Shown: positions 9,170 through 19,007, counted from the stretch's first letter. The stretch is DNA of 64,000 nucleotides from Bacteroidales bacterium (GCA_017626555.1 JAGAIM010000104.1:62001-126000); one strand, 5' to 3'. Notes: a model not told the origin generated them from the sequence alone. Translations and numbers: made by a program.

Positions 9170-10600
9170 CTACAGACCGAAGCCGAAATATCCTGTTCTG
9201 CCCGAAGGAGTGATACCCTCGATAAACACCGTCCTCTTCGACTTCTTCACTGCATCTATGACATCCTGAGGAGTCTTCACCGGATGGTCGTTAATATATT
9301 GGATTATGAATCCTTCCACTGCTCCGGCCTCCATCAGTTTGCCTGGTCCCAGTTCCACGATCTCCACACCGCTCTTCAAGCCGTACTTAGCCAGAGTCTC
9401 TTCCGATGCCGCCTTTATTGATGACCCGTAGAATGCCACAGAGCCATCGTCTGCTACTGTACCGTTCTCCTGAGCCGTTCCTTTGAAAATCACATCGAAA
9501 GTCATCTCCTTACCGTCACGGATGACAGTCACCTTTGCCTCGTCACCCGGAGAATATCTGCTGACCGTCTCCTGAACGGACGCAGTGCCTTTGATCTGTG
9601 TGGAATCGATAGCGATCAGTACGTCTCCGGCCTTGATTCCAGCCTTGTCTGCCGCTCCGCTTTCCGAAACCTCGCTAATATATACGCCGTTTCTAGAAGA
9701 AAGTTTCATTTCTTCTGCGATTTTATCATCGATAGGCCCCATCGTTATGCCCAGAACTGCCCTCTTTACACTTCCGTAATCCATCAGGTCGTAAGCGATC
9801 TTCTTTACGATATTGACAGGGACAGCAAATGAATAGCCTGTATATGATCCTGTCTGCGAATATATGGCAGTGTTTATGCCCACCAGGTTTCCTGCTCTGT
9901 CAACGAGAGCACCACCACTGTTGCCGGGATTGACAGCAGCATCGGTCTGGATGAATGATTCGACCTTGAATTCTCCTGTGTAGTTAGGCATCGAACGGCC
10001 TTTGGCACTGACGATTCCCGCTGTAATCGTCGAGCGAAGGTCGTACGGAGAGCCTATGGCAATGACCCATTCTCCAAGACGGAGTTTGTCGGAGTCGCCG
10101 AAAGGAATTATCGGCAGACCGGTTGCATCTATCTTCAGCAGAGCCACATCAGTTGCCGGATCGGTTCCCACAAGAGTCGCCGGGTATGTCTGATTATTGT
10201 TCAGAGTGACCTCAATCTTGCTGGCACCATCTATAACGTGGTTATTTGTAACGATATAGCCATCTTCACGGATTATTACTCCCGAGCCGCTTCCCACCTT
10301 TTCACGCTGCTGTGGAGATCCTTGCGGGAATCCGAAGAAATAGTCGAAAATCGAATTCGGAGCCTGCGGCTGGGTCTGGGTAGAAGTCACCTTCACATAT
10401 ACGACAGCATCGACAGCAGATTCGGCTGCGTATGTAAAATCCGGCCAATTCTCGTGTGACAGATTGACAGTCCTGAACTGCGATCCGTCAATGCTCTGCA
10501 CCACCGGAATCTGGTTCTTTGTCATAGCGTTTACGACAGCATAAGCCGTCAGCCCTCCGACTGCTGCGGAAAGCAAAGCGATTAGAATACCTCTTTTCAT
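9170..10600 (-). CDS. HtrA/Deg family periplasmic serine protease
   Basis: A 476-residue trypsin-fold protease with an N-terminal signal or anchor segment ([18 protein letters not shown]) followed by periplasmic domains. The catalytic triad is visible as His121 (TNNHVID), Asp151 (DPATDVALL) and Ser228 (NPGNSGGA). Two PDZ domains follow, at roughly 265-350 and 385-470. The family degrades or refolds damaged envelope proteins. I chose the ATG at 10600 because a longer frame starting at 10672 would put 24 charged residues before the signal segment and would cross the probable promoter. Confidence 0.94.
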   Translation of the reverse strand: MKRGILIALLSAAVGGLTAYAVVNAMTKNQIPVVQSIDGSQFRTVNLSHENWPDFTYAAESAVDAVVYVKVTSTQTQPQAPNSIFDYFFGFPQGSPQQREKVGSGSGVIIREDGYIVTNNHVIDGASKIEVTLNNNQTYPATLVGTDPATDVALLKIDATGLPIIPFGDSDKLRLGEWVIAIGSPYDLRSTITAGIVSAKGRSMPNYTGEFKVESFIQTDAAVNPGNSGGALVDRAGNLVGINTAIYSQTGSYTGYSFAVPVNIVKKIAYDLMDYGSVKRAVLGITMGPIDDKIAEEMKLSSRNGVYISEVSESGAADKAGIKAGDVLIAIDSTQIKGTASVQETVSRYSPGDEAKVTVIRDGKEMTFDVIFKGTAQENGTVADDGSVAFYGSSIKAASEETLAKYGLKSGVEIVELGPGKLMEAGAVEGFIIQYINDHPVKTPQDVIDAVKKSKRTVFIEGITPSGRTGYFGFGL

Positions 10601-10627
10601 ATTTATGTCCTGTAAATAATTTTTGTA

Positions 10628-10635
10628 CAAATCTA
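10628..10635 (-). promoter_or_regulatory. -7 box for the htrA-rpoD-argS run
   Basis: TAGATTTG on the minus strand matches TAnnTTTG, 28 bp before the htrA start. A TTG lies 23 bp further upstream, slightly too far for the usual spacing. Confidence 0.45.
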
Positions 10636-10729
10636 TATTTATGCGCAGTTTTTGCTGACAATCTAGCAGCATTTGTTATCACCGGGGTGAAAAAATCAAA
10701 AAATATGCCAATGGCTCGGAAAAATTTTC

Positions 10730-10737
10730 TATATTTG
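10730..10737 (+). promoter_or_regulatory. -7 box for dnaN
   Basis: TATATTTG matches TAnnTTTG and lies 61 bp before the dnaN ATG. No good TTTG partner is seen upstream. Confidence 0.45.
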
Positions 10738-10798
10738 TTCACTTAATATGCCGTATTATATATAGGCGCAAAATGAAATAATATAAACACTATAAATT

Positions 10799-11920
10799 AT
10801 GAAACTAATCATTTCAAGTTCAGAACTGTTAAGAGGAGTAATGGCTGTAGCCAAGGCAATTCCGGCAAAGTCGCCACTCCCGATTCTTGAAAACTTCCTG
10901 TTCGACCTCAAGGGCAATACGCTTGAGATCACCGCATCTGATTCGGAGTTGACACTCAAGACTCAGATCGAAACTGAAAGTACAGCCGAAGAAGGAAGAA
11001 TCGCTGTTCCGGCAAAACATATGATGGATCTCCTCAAGGAACTTCCTGACCAGCCTCTGACAATCAGCACCTCAAGCGACAGTTCGTTCGTATGCAGTTG
11101 GGCAAGCGGAGAGTCAACTCTGCCATATTTCCCTGCTGAGGACTATCCTGCAATCACAGGCACTGACGACACTGCTGTCACACTCCAGTTCCCTGCTCAA
11201 AGCCTCGTTGACGGCATTTCAAGCACAATCTATGCTACCGCTGACGACGAGATCCGTCCGGCAATGAACGGTATATTCTTCGACATCGACCTCTCATCGA
11301 CAACCCTCGTAGCATCAGACTCACACAAACTTATATGCTACACTACCGCTGACGTGAAGGCATCCGAGAAGGCATCTTTCATTCTTCACAAGAAGCCTGC
11401 TGCCATCCTCAAGTCTATCATCGGCAAAGATGCGGAGACTGTCGATATTGCATTCGACTCAAAGAATGCTGTTTTCAAGTTCGGAAACACAATGGTGATC
11501 TGCCGTCTGGTAGTAGGCAAATACCCTAAGTACCGTGACGTAATCCCTCAGAACAACTCCAACATCCTGAGGATCAACAGAGTACAACTCCTCAACACTG
11601 TAAGACGCGTATCAGTCTGCTCCAACAAGGCTTCGAACCATATCAAATTCGACCTCAAGAGCGGCAGCCTTATGATTTCTGCCCAGGATCTCGGCTTCTC
11701 AATCGCAGCACACGAAACAATGCAGTGCCAGTATGACGGAGAGGATCTCACAATCGGTTTCAAGTCTCCGTTCATAATTGAAATCCTTTCAAATATGACC
11801 TGTGGCGAACTCGTTATGAAGTTCCTCGACAGCAAGCGCGCAGCACTCATCGTTCCAGCCGAAGAGGAGGAAGAAAGCGAAAAGATCTGCGGTATCATTA
11901 TGCCTATTATGATCAGTTAG
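10799..11920 (+). CDS. dnaN: DNA polymerase III beta subunit (sliding clamp)
   Basis: A 373-residue clamp protein with three repeated clamp domains of about 120 residues; it forms a dimeric ring that tethers DNA polymerase III to DNA. The N-terminus (MKLIISSSELLRGV), the central AMNGIFFD segment and the C-terminal ending IMPIMIS (equivalent to the family MPMR end) fit DnaN. It is followed two bases later by a DnaQ-like exonuclease, an arrangement that fits a replication or repair role for both. Confidence 0.97.
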   Translation: MKLIISSSELLRGVMAVAKAIPAKSPLPILENFLFDLKGNTLEITASDSELTLKTQIETESTAEEGRIAVPAKHMMDLLKELPDQPLTISTSSDSSFVCSWASGESTLPYFPAEDYPAITGTDDTAVTLQFPAQSLVDGISSTIYATADDEIRPAMNGIFFDIDLSSTTLVASDSHKLICYTTADVKASEKASFILHKKPAAILKSIIGKDAETVDIAFDSKNAVFKFGNTMVICRLVVGKYPKYRDVIPQNNSNILRINRVQLLNTVRRVSVCSNKASNHIKFDLKSGSLMISAQDLGFSIAAHETMQCQYDGEDLTIGFKSPFIIEILSNMTCGELVMKFLDSKRAALIVPAEEEEESEKICGIIMPIMIS

Positions 11921-11922
11921 TT

Positions 11923-12849
11923 ATGGAACTGAATCTAGAGAGACCATTGCTGTTTTTCGACATCGAAAGTACCGGCCTTAACATCGCGTCGGATTCGATC
12001 ATCGAACTCAGTTTCGTCAAGATTCTGCCCGGAGGAGAACAATGGGTCAAGACCTGGCGTGTCAGACCTTGGGACTATGAGGCTCAGTGCCAGAGACCGA
12101 TCAATCCTTCTGCTCAGGCTGTGCACGGAATATCTGCAGAAGACCTTGTAGGCTGCCCTACATTCTATCAGATTGCCGACGAAGTGACAGAATGGCTTAC
12201 AGGAAGCGACCTTGCAGGCTTCAATTCTGCCAAATTCGACCTGCCGATGCTTGCAGAAGAGATTGAACGCGTACGCAGATATACCGACAAGCAGCCGTCA
12301 ATCGATCTCCACTCTATGAAAATGGTGGATGTGCAGAACATATTCCACGCTATGGAGCCCAGGACATTGAAAGCGGCCTATCTGTTCTACTGCGGACGCG
12401 AACTTGAGAACGCCCACGCAGCAGAAGCAGACACCCTTGCCACATACGAAGTGCTCAAAGGACAACTTGACAGGTACTCCGGCGATCCGCGCATTGAAAA
12501 CAATGTCGATAAACTTGCGAAATTCTCCACCAAACAACGTACGGTTGACTATGCCGGACGACTTATCCTCAATGACAAGGACGAGCCGGTGGTAAGTTTC
12601 GGAAAGCATAAGGGTAAGACTGCGCGTGAGGTCTATTTCAACGAGCCATCATATTTTGCCTGGATTGACAACGGCGATTTCACATTGGACACGAAACGCC
12701 AGTTCGCAAGGCTTAAGGCTCAGTATGAAGCCGAGAAAAAGGCCGCAGCAGCAGAAAAGAAGAAGGCCACCACGTTTGTGCCACGCACTAAAGGCTATAC
12801 TCCTTTTGAAGAACTGGGCAGCCTATTTTCACAAGAAGAACAACAATGA
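11923..12849 (+). CDS. DnaQ-like 3'-5' exonuclease with DUF3820 domain
   Basis: A 308-residue protein. Residues 1-185 form a DEDDh exonuclease domain: DIEST carries the first Asp/Glu pair, FNSAKFDLPML is the second motif, and HAAEADT supplies the His/Asp. Around residues 222-265 a DUF3820 module follows (VVSFGKHKGK and YFAWIDNGDF). A lysine- and alanine-rich tail ends the protein. It resembles polymerase III epsilon-type proofreading or repair exonucleases, and the position next to dnaN supports a replication or repair role. Confidence 0.9.
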   Translation: MELNLERPLLFFDIESTGLNIASDSIIELSFVKILPGGEQWVKTWRVRPWDYEAQCQRPINPSAQAVHGISAEDLVGCPTFYQIADEVTEWLTGSDLAGFNSAKFDLPMLAEEIERVRRYTDKQPSIDLHSMKMVDVQNIFHAMEPRTLKAAYLFYCGRELENAHAAEADTLATYEVLKGQLDRYSGDPRIENNVDKLAKFSTKQRTVDYAGRLILNDKDEPVVSFGKHKGKTAREVYFNEPSYFAWIDNGDFTLDTKRQFARLKAQYEAEKKAAAAEKKKATTFVPRTKGYTPFEELGSLFSQEEQQ

Positions 12850-13430
12850 ACATTATAGTAAAATCATACGGAAGCGGATTATGCTATTGCCGCCCGGACA
12901 CGACTTGGGAGAGGGAGAACAAGGATTTCTACTCTCCCGAGTGCGTTAATGAACTGCATTGGGCTCCGATTGTCTTTGTCAGAATCTGCAAGGCCGGCAA
13001 ATGTATCGGACAGAAATTCGCATCAAGATATTATGATGCCTTCAATTTCGGTGCACTCCTGTATTGTCATACGCCAGAGTCATCAGAGATTGCCTTCACT
13101 TCCTGTACAGACCATTCTTCACTCCTGCCGGCTCCGCTCTATAATCCGGTAGTGCTGGAGAATGATGACAATATATATGAAGTGAGAAAGAACGGCGAGA
13201 CTATTTTCAGCAGCCACGGTCCGGATGCCGTATCAGACAGCGCATCATTTAAGGCACTGATCGAGGATGCTGTATGCAGGGCATCCAGGTTAACTTCACT
13301 GAGGATAGGAGATTTCTTAGCCATCGAACTTGCACCAAAATCGATTCTCGCGTCACGTGAGGAAGGTGAAATAAACTTTAAGGCAACATATTGTGAGAAC
13401 GAATCATTCGATATGAAACTTATTTTCTGA
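12846..13430 (+). CDS. Unknown protein, possibly distant fumarylacetoacetase-fold
   Basis: A 194-residue cytoplasmic protein whose ATG overlaps the exonuclease stop (ATGA), so it is translationally coupled. I do not recognise it firmly. The C-terminal half (a SFKALIEDAVCRASRL helix, then LRIGDFLAIEL and a beta-rich end) is laid out like the end of fumarylacetoacetate-hydrolase-family proteins, but the metal-binding glutamates of that family are not obvious. Treat the product as hypothetical. Confidence 0.75.
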   Translation: MNIIVKSYGSGLCYCRPDTTWERENKDFYSPECVNELHWAPIVFVRICKAGKCIGQKFASRYYDAFNFGALLYCHTPESSEIAFTSCTDHSSLLPAPLYNPVVLENDDNIYEVRKNGETIFSSHGPDAVSDSASFKALIEDAVCRASRLTSLRIGDFLAIELAPKSILASREEGEINFKATYCENESFDMKLIF

Positions 13431-13469
13431 GACATTGGCATTTGATTTGGAAATGAAGGTTTCCGTGAA

Positions 13470-13500
13470 TTGGAATAAACGGACCTTATATATAAATTTC
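13470..13500 (+). promoter_or_regulatory. Candidate promoter of catalase
   Basis: TTGG (13470-13473) and TAAATTTC (13493-13500, one mismatch to TAnnTTTG) are spaced by 19 bp and lie 14 bp before the catalase ATG. Peroxide control would be expected, but no operator can be assigned. Confidence 0.4.
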
Positions 13501-13514
13501 CAAATCAATCCCCA

Positions 13515-15017
13515 ATGGACAAGAAATTCAATCCCCACAGGCTGACAGCCGAAAACGGCAGGCCTATCGCAGACAATCAGAACATCCAGACGGCAGGTCG
13601 TCCAGGCCCTGTCACAATGCAGGATCCTTGGTTCACCGAAAAACTCGCTCATTTCGACAGGGAGGTCATTCCTGAGAGACGTATGCACGCAAAGGGAGCG
13701 GGAGCATACGGCACATTCACAGTTACAAACGACATCACCCGCTGGACAAGGGCATCTATATTCGCCGAAGTCGGCAAAAAGACGGAGTGCTTTGTCCGGT
13801 TCTCCACTGTGGCTGGAGAAAGAGGAGCCGCTGATGCAGAAAGAGACATCCGCGGATTTGCGATGAAATTCTACACAGACACAGGCAACTGGGATCTTGT
13901 CGGCAACAACACTCCGGTATTCTTTCTGAGAGATCCTCTTAAATTTCCCGACCTCAACCACGCCATCAAACGTGATCCGCGCACTGGTATGAGGAGCGCC
14001 ACCAGCAACTGGGATTTCTGGACACTTCTGCCGGAAGCCCTGCATCAGGTGACCATAACTATGAGTCCGAGAGGTATTCCATTGTCATACAGACATATGC
14101 ACGGTTTCGGAAGTCACACCTACAGTTTTATAAATGCAGATAACAAACGCACCTGGGTAAAGTTCCATCTCCAGACTCTTCAAGGCATAAAGAATCTGAC
14201 CGATGAAGAGGCTGAAGCGGTGATCGCAAAAGACAGAGAATCACACCAGAGGGATCTTTTCGAAGCAATCGAACGCGGAGACTATCCTAGATGGAAGATG
14301 CAGATCCAACTTATGACCGAAGAAGAAGCAAAGGAATACAGGATCAATCCATTCGACCTGACCAAGGTATGGTACCACAAGGACTTCCCTCTTATGGATG
14401 TAGGAATCCTTGAATTGAACAGAAATCCGGAAAATTTCTTTGCAGAAGTAGAACAGGCTGCATTCAATCCGATGAACATAATCGACGGAATAGGGTTCTC
14501 ACCTGACAAGATGCTTCAAGGCCGTCTGTTTTCTTACGGAGATGCGCAGAGGTATCGCCTAGGGGTCAATCATCACCTTATTCCGGTCAACAGGCCAAGA
14601 TGCCCTTTTCATTCTTACCACAGAGATGGTCAGATGCGTACGGACGGTAATTATGGCAGAACCATATCATACGAACCGAACAGTTTTGGTGAATGGGCTG
14701 ATTCACCGCAGTTGAAGGAGCCATCTCTTGACGGCGGACCGGCATACAACTATGATGAAAGGGAATTTGACAGCGACTACTTCACCCAGCCGGGAATGCT
14801 ATGGAGGCTTATGAGTCGGGAAGATCAGAAAATCACCTGCGAAAACACAGCAAGAGCAATGGGAGATGCCGAAGTATTCATCAAGCAAAGGCATATCAGG
14901 AATTGCTATAAGGCAGATCCTGAATATGGGGCTGGAGTGGCATTGGCACTAGGTTTGGATCTGAATGAAGCGATGATTGCCAGCGACCCTGCTGACAGAC
15001 ACGAATTTTATTACTAA
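13515..15017 (+). CDS. katA: Heme catalase, clade-3 type
   Basis: A 500-residue mono-functional catalase that disproportionates hydrogen peroxide into water and oxygen. The distal active-site His58 (RRMHAKGAG), Asn131 (GNNTPVF) and the proximal heme-ligand Tyr341 ([11 protein letters not shown]) are in place, and the length fits small-subunit catalases. With rubrerythrin and the thioredoxin lipoprotein it suggests good tolerance of oxidative stress. Confidence 0.97.
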   Translation: MDKKFNPHRLTAENGRPIADNQNIQTAGRPGPVTMQDPWFTEKLAHFDREVIPERRMHAKGAGAYGTFTVTNDITRWTRASIFAEVGKKTECFVRFSTVAGERGAADAERDIRGFAMKFYTDTGNWDLVGNNTPVFFLRDPLKFPDLNHAIKRDPRTGMRSATSNWDFWTLLPEALHQVTITMSPRGIPLSYRHMHGFGSHTYSFINADNKRTWVKFHLQTLQGIKNLTDEEAEAVIAKDRESHQRDLFEAIERGDYPRWKMQIQLMTEEEAKEYRINPFDLTKVWYHKDFPLMDVGILELNRNPENFFAEVEQAAFNPMNIIDGIGFSPDKMLQGRLFSYGDAQRYRLGVNHHLIPVNRPRCPFHSYHRDGQMRTDGNYGRTISYEPNSFGEWADSPQLKEPSLDGGPAYNYDEREFDSDYFTQPGMLWRLMSREDQKITCENTARAMGDAEVFIKQRHIRNCYKADPEYGAGVALALGLDLNEAMIASDPADRHEFYY

Positions 15018-15042
15018 ATTTGCGCAAAGCAAAATAACTGAT

Positions 15043-15501
15043 ATGAAAACTTTAAAGACCATTACACTGGCCATCGTGGCCATAATGATGCTTGCAGCCT
15101 GTGGGAATGCAGGAGCGCAGAATGATAAGAAGGCAGATAAGACACAGAAAGCAGTGAAGGAACTAAATGCTGAAAGTTTCAGCGAAAAGGTCTATGATAT
15201 GAATTCGGAAGAGTTGGTTTTCCTTGGAGACAAACCGGTGATAGTCGATTTCACTGCCAGTTGGTGCGGTCCGTGCCAGAGAATCGCCCCTATTCTTGAG
15301 GAACTCGCTGTAGAATATGATGGAAAAATCATCATCTACAAAGTTGACATCGACAAGGAAAGAGGACTTGCACAGAGTTTCAACGTAAGTTCCATCCCGG
15401 CGATCCTCTATATTCCTGCAAACGGCAATGAGCCGGTTATGACGATCGGAGCAAGAGGAAAGGAAAAATTCAAGGAAGAGATTGCAACCTTCCTTATGTA
15501 A
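15043..15501 (+). CDS. Thioredoxin-fold lipoprotein
   Basis: A 152-residue protein with a lipoprotein signal peptide (lipobox LAAC, modified Cys about 20) and a thioredoxin domain with the WCGPC redox site and the cis-proline segment SSIPAI. It is predicted to be anchored in the periplasm and to reduce or exchange disulfides. The ATG at 15043 was chosen over an in-frame ATG at 14977, which lies inside the catalase gene and would bury the signal peptide. It starts 25 bp after catalase, and a strong terminator follows. Confidence 0.92.
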   Translation: MKTLKTITLAIVAIMMLAACGNAGAQNDKKADKTQKAVKELNAESFSEKVYDMNSEELVFLGDKPVIVDFTASWCGPCQRIAPILEELAVEYDGKIIIYKVDIDKERGLAQSFNVSSIPAILYIPANGNEPVMTIGARGKEKFKEEIATFLM

Positions 15502-15507
15502 AAATAG

Positions 15508-15537
15508 AAAAAGGATATCGCTTGATATCCTTTTTTT
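15508..15537. terminator. Bidirectional terminator between the thioredoxin gene and tRNA-Thr
   Basis: A 12-bp stem (15508-15519 with 15524-15535, loop GCTT) has T runs on both outer sides when read from either strand. It ends two bases from the tRNA 3' end and serves the two convergent transcripts. Confidence 0.88.
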
Positions 15538-15538
15538 G

Positions 15539-15611
15539 AGCCACCTATGGGATTCGAACCCACGACCTTCGCGTTACGAATGCGATGCTCTACCGACTAA
15601 GCTAAAGTGGC
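15539..15611 (-). tRNA. tRNA-Thr (anticodon CGT)
   Basis: On the minus strand a 73-base cloverleaf can be folded: acceptor stem GCCACTT with AGGTGGC, D-arm with AGAGC, anticodon loop TTCGTAA giving CGT, and T-loop GGTTCGAATCC. The CGT anticodon reads ACG threonine codons. The closing pair next to the anticodon loop is an A-C mismatch. The CCA end is not encoded. Confidence 0.95.
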
Positions 15612-15640
15612 AACCGAAACTCCTTCTTTCGAAGGGACTG

Positions 15641-15648
15641 CAAATATA
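15641..15648 (-). promoter_or_regulatory. -7 box for tRNA-Thr
   Basis: TATATTTG on the minus strand, 30 bp upstream of the tRNA 5' end, matches TAnnTTTG. Confidence 0.5.
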
Positions 15649-15660
15649 GATATTTTTCCA

Positions 15661-15668
15661 TAAATTTG
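15661..15668 (+). promoter_or_regulatory. -7 box for the BaiN-type flavoprotein gene
   Basis: TAAATTTG matches TAnnTTTG and lies 48 bp before the ATG at 15717, facing away from the tRNA promoter 12 bp to its left. Confidence 0.4.
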
Positions 15669-15716
15669 CATCTGAATAATTCAACTTTCGCATTTGCATA
15701 ACTTGAGCAATAATCA

Positions 15717-17048
15717 ATGCTTACTATGGAAAAGAATTCGGCTGACATTATTATAATAGGCGGAGGAGCCGCAGGACTTATGGCTGCAGCAGGTGCGGCT
15801 GGTAAATTTGCGGAAGATGGCAGGGCTGCAAAGGTACTTGTGCTGGAAAAGATGCCAAGGCCAGGCAGAAAAATAATGATTACCGGCAAGGGACGGTGCA
15901 ATTTCACCAACGTGAAGCCCTGGAACGAATTCAGCAGCCATATTCATCCGAAACCCAATTTCCTGAAGCATTCGTTCTACAATCTCACTTCCGAAGGAAT
16001 GATCGATTTTATCGAACGGAACGGCACTGAGACTGTCGTGGAACGCGGTGACCGTGCATTTCCCGTATCCCATCTGGCATCTGATATCGTGGACGCTTTG
16101 GTACGTGCGGCAGAAAATGCAGGTGCACAGATTAACTGTGGTAAAGAAGTCAAGGAAATCTCCAAGAATGAAGGACGATTCACAATCAGATGTACTGACG
16201 GCTCGGAATACAACTGCCTAAAACTCATCATCTGCACAGGCGGACTCTCATACCAGAAGACCGGCTCCACAGGAGACGGATACAGATGGGCCAGCATTTT
16301 CGGCCACAACGTAAAACCCCTCTTCCCTTCCCTCACTGCCATTGTTCCACGCGGTTACAAGACAGATGCGCCTGCCGGAGATTTGAAAGGGCACATAAAC
16401 CGTAACACCCCGCTCAGCGAAACCGGTGAAAGCCTCTGCGGCAACCAACTCAAGAACGTAAGTCTCAGCCTCTATATTGACGGCAACCTCGCACAGGAAG
16501 AATTCGGTGACCTCGACTTCACCGATGGCGGCATCGAAGGCCCTATAGGATTCAAGGTCAGCCGCAGATGCGTCAATGCCATCACCAACGGTTCCAAGGC
16601 CTCGGTGATCATCGACCTGAAACCTGCCGTAGAACCGGAAGATCTCACAGTCCGCATCGGCTGTCTATGGAACGAAATATCCAAGGATAAAAAGACTGCC
16701 AACAAACTCTACAAGGACAGATTCAGGATACTTCTTACCAAGGTACTGCCGATGTCTCTCATCCCGGCATTCACCAAACTGAACCCTGGAGCAGACCACA
16801 AGACACTTCCCAAGATCCTCAAGAACTGGAAATTCGACATTGCCGGCTTCGTAGGTTATGAAAGATGCGTCATCACAGCCGGCGGCATAAGTCTCGATGA
16901 AATCACAGCCAAGTCCCTGGAATCCAAACTCATACCAGGACTTTACTTTGCCGGCGAAATCCTCGATCTTGACGCAGACACAGGCGGTTACAACTTGCAG
17001 ACCGCTTTCTCCACCGGATATCTTGCCGGCATTTCTGCGGCTAAATAA
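15717..17048 (+). CDS. BaiN/HI0933-type NAD(P)/FAD-dependent oxidoreductase
   Basis: A 443-residue flavoprotein. The N-terminal FAD-binding motif IIIIGGGAAGLMAA is followed by the family signature GRKIMITGKGRCNFTN, and the C-terminal FAD motif is LYFAGEILDLDADTGGYN. Relatives include BaiN of bile-acid metabolism, but most members have no known substrate, so no reaction is assigned. A second in-frame ATG at 15726 is equally plausible as the start. The 3' end overlaps the convergent mnmA gene by 8 bp. Confidence 0.9.
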   Translation: MLTMEKNSADIIIIGGGAAGLMAAAGAAGKFAEDGRAAKVLVLEKMPRPGRKIMITGKGRCNFTNVKPWNEFSSHIHPKPNFLKHSFYNLTSEGMIDFIERNGTETVVERGDRAFPVSHLASDIVDALVRAAENAGAQINCGKEVKEISKNEGRFTIRCTDGSEYNCLKLIICTGGLSYQKTGSTGDGYRWASIFGHNVKPLFPSLTAIVPRGYKTDAPAGDLKGHINRNTPLSETGESLCGNQLKNVSLSLYIDGNLAQEEFGDLDFTDGGIEGPIGFKVSRRCVNAITNGSKASVIIDLKPAVEPEDLTVRIGCLWNEISKDKKTANKLYKDRFRILLTKVLPMSLIPAFTKLNPGADHKTLPKILKNWKFDIAGFVGYERCVITAGGISLDEITAKSLESKLIPGLYFAGEILDLDADTGGYNLQTAFSTGYLAGISAAK

Positions 17049-18456
17049 CTCCCGAGCCTATCATTTCGTCGCCGTCATACCAGGCAGCGAACTGACCGGG
17101 GGTTATTCCTCGCTGAGGGGAGTCGAATAGGATATACAGACCGTTTGAACGCATTATGACAGTGGCATCCTGCAGAGGCTGGCGGTAACGGATGCGCACA
17201 CGATAGCGCCTGACCTCACCAGGGGTCATAGCCAGATCAGGACGTATCCAGTGAATTTCAGAAGGATCGATCCTCAGGCAACTGCGCGAAAGCCCCTTAT
17301 GAGTGTGTCCCTCTCCCACATATATTATATTTCGTGGGATGTCTGTCCCGATGACGAATACGGAATCCTTATGGCCACCGATATTAAGTCCCTTACGCTG
17401 CCCTATCGTATAGAACTGAGCGCCATCGTGTCTGCCCACTATCTTTCCGTAGGGATTCTCCTTATATCTGGTCTTCTTTATATGCTTGCGGCCGCTGCGG
17501 TATGTCTCTGTCTCAAAGCGTATGTCATAATCAACAGGCTGCGACAGGCGGAACAACTGTCCGTCAGAAAGAGAGGACAACTTATCCTCATCAAAAGGAC
17601 ATCCTCCGGATATAACAGGTACAGCCTTGTCTTCTGAAATATAGTCAGTAATCAGTTTGACATCTGCACCTCCATCCTTCAGTATGGATGCAAGGGTATC
17701 CCTTACAAACGCATATTGCTCATTATCAGCATAATATGCATCATAAACCTCAACAACATCGCCCTCACAAGGCTTCAATTTCTGCTGGAGGAACGTAGGA
17801 AGATCGACCTTTCCCACAAAGCATATTCCCTGAGAATCCTTTTTGTCGGCAGATGGAAGATCGGCCTCGTGAGCCAGTCTGCGTACTTCAGGCTTGACTA
17901 TGTCACCTATCGGGAACATCGCCTGAGAAAGTTGATCCTGTGAAAGTTGGCAGAGGAAATAACTCTGATCCTTATTGGAATCGGTTCCGGCAAGAAGACG
18001 GTATATCTTCTGTCCATCCTCGGTTTCAAACGTCTCCTTACGGCAATAATGTCCTGTAGCCACATAGTCTGCTCCCAGATTCTTTGCACACTTAAGAAAA
18101 GCATCGAACTTTATTTCCCTGTTACACAGAACATCCGGGTTGGGAGTACGTCCTTTCTCATACTCGTCGAACATATAGTCAACAACCCTCCGTCTGTATT
18201 CCTTGCTCAAATCAACGAAATAGAAAGGGATACCGATCTTACGTGCCACCATCTCCGCCACAAAACGATCTTCCTCCCACTCACAGTCGCCGTGTAAAGT
18301 AGTGGATGCATCGTGCCAGTTCTGCATAAAGAGCGCGAAAACATCATAGGCCTGCTGCTTGAGCAAAAGAGCCGCCACACTGGAATCCACACCTCCGGAA
18401 AGTCCTATACAAACCTTAATCTGCGCGTTATCTGCCATATTATGAGACATTTTCAA
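17041..18456 (-). CDS. mnmA: tRNA 2-thiouridine(34) synthase MnmA with an internal insertion
   Basis: A 471-residue tRNA thiolase that adds sulfur to U34 of tRNAs for Lys, Glu and Gln. The PP-loop ATP site is SGGVDSS near the N-terminus. The nucleophilic cysteine is Cys111 (NPDVLCNREIKF) and the persulfide cysteine Cys212 (SQGICFVG). MnmA is usually 350-390 residues; here about 95 extra residues (roughly 240-336) sit between EGDVVEVY and the conserved GKIVGRHDGAQFYTIGQRKG. The start could also be an internal Met two or six codons later. Confidence 0.94.
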   Translation of the reverse strand: MKMSHNMADNAQIKVCIGLSGGVDSSVAALLLKQQAYDVFALFMQNWHDASTTLHGDCEWEEDRFVAEMVARKIGIPFYFVDLSKEYRRRVVDYMFDEYEKGRTPNPDVLCNREIKFDAFLKCAKNLGADYVATGHYCRKETFETEDGQKIYRLLAGTDSNKDQSYFLCQLSQDQLSQAMFPIGDIVKPEVRRLAHEADLPSADKKDSQGICFVGKVDLPTFLQQKLKPCEGDVVEVYDAYYADNEQYAFVRDTLASILKDGGADVKLITDYISEDKAVPVISGGCPFDEDKLSSLSDGQLFRLSQPVDYDIRFETETYRSGRKHIKKTRYKENPYGKIVGRHDGAQFYTIGQRKGLNIGGHKDSVFVIGTDIPRNIIYVGEGHTHKGLSRSCLRIDPSEIHWIRPDLAMTPGEVRRYRVRIRYRQPLQDATVIMRSNGLYILFDSPQRGITPGQFAAWYDGDEMIGSGVI

Positions 18457-18465
18457 AAAATGTAT

Positions 18466-18473
18466 TATATTTG
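18466..18473 (+). promoter_or_regulatory. -7 box for cdd
   Basis: TATATTTG, 33 bp before the cdd ATG, matches TAnnTTTG. It sits in a 50-bp divergent promoter region shared with mnmA. Confidence 0.5.
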
Positions 18474-18482
18474 TAGAGTCTG

Positions 18483-18513
18483 CAAATATAACTTAATTGC
18501 ATTTTTATGACAA
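18483..18513 (-). promoter_or_regulatory. Promoter of mnmA
   Basis: On the minus strand TTG (18511-18513) is followed after 20 bp by TATATTTG (18483-18490), 26 bp before the mnmA start. The upstream element lies inside the first codons of cdd, so the two divergent promoters are interleaved. Confidence 0.55.
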
Positions 18514-18980
18514 GTAAAGAAATAAAAATCGCCTATCTGGAATATGAATCGATCGACCAGTTGGACAACAGGGACCGCGAACTCGCTGAAGCCGCAATAG
18601 AAGCGACAAAAGGTTCATACGCCCCATATTCCGGATTCAATGTAGGTGCAGCCGTTCGTCTGGACACTGGAGAGACAATAAAGGGCTCGAATCAGGAAAA
18701 CGCAGCCTACCCTTCAGGAATATGTGCAGAAAGGACAGCAATGTTCTATGCATCAGCCACTTATCCAGAAAACGCAATCGAAGCCATAGCCATTGCAGCA
18801 AGTCAGAACGGCATACTGTGCGATACTCCGGCCACTCCTTGCGGAGCCTGCAGACAGGTAATGGCTCAATACCAGACAAAAGGAGGCAGACAGATGGAGA
18901 TTATTCTTGTAGGGGGTAAAAAAATCTGGAAATTCGATAAGGTGGACGATCTGCTTCCGCTGATTTTCGACAGTATCTGA
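18507..18980 (+). CDS. cdd: Cytidine deaminase
   Basis: A 157-residue enzyme that deaminates cytidine and deoxycytidine to uridine forms in pyrimidine salvage. The zinc site is formed by CAERTA (Cys and the catalytic Glu) and PCGACRQ (two Cys). The NVGAAVRLD and ENAAYPSGICAE segments match the homotetrameric family. Confidence 0.97.
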   Translation: MTSKEIKIAYLEYESIDQLDNRDRELAEAAIEATKGSYAPYSGFNVGAAVRLDTGETIKGSNQENAAYPSGICAERTAMFYASATYPENAIEAIAIAASQNGILCDTPATPCGACRQVMAQYQTKGGRQMEIILVGGKKIWKFDKVDDLLPLIFDSI

Positions 18981-19000
18981 TCCACGTCACGTATATATAC

Positions 19001-19007
19001 GAAAAAA
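19001..19007 (-). terminator. Poly-U tail of the SRP RNA terminator
   Basis: Six T on the minus strand follow directly after the closing SRP RNA stem, so the RNA's own helix acts as the terminator hairpin. Confidence 0.65.

Noticed and set aside
14977-15042. An earlier in-frame ATG for the thioredoxin lipoprotein
   Set aside because: It lies inside catalase and would place 22 residues before a well-formed lipoprotein signal.
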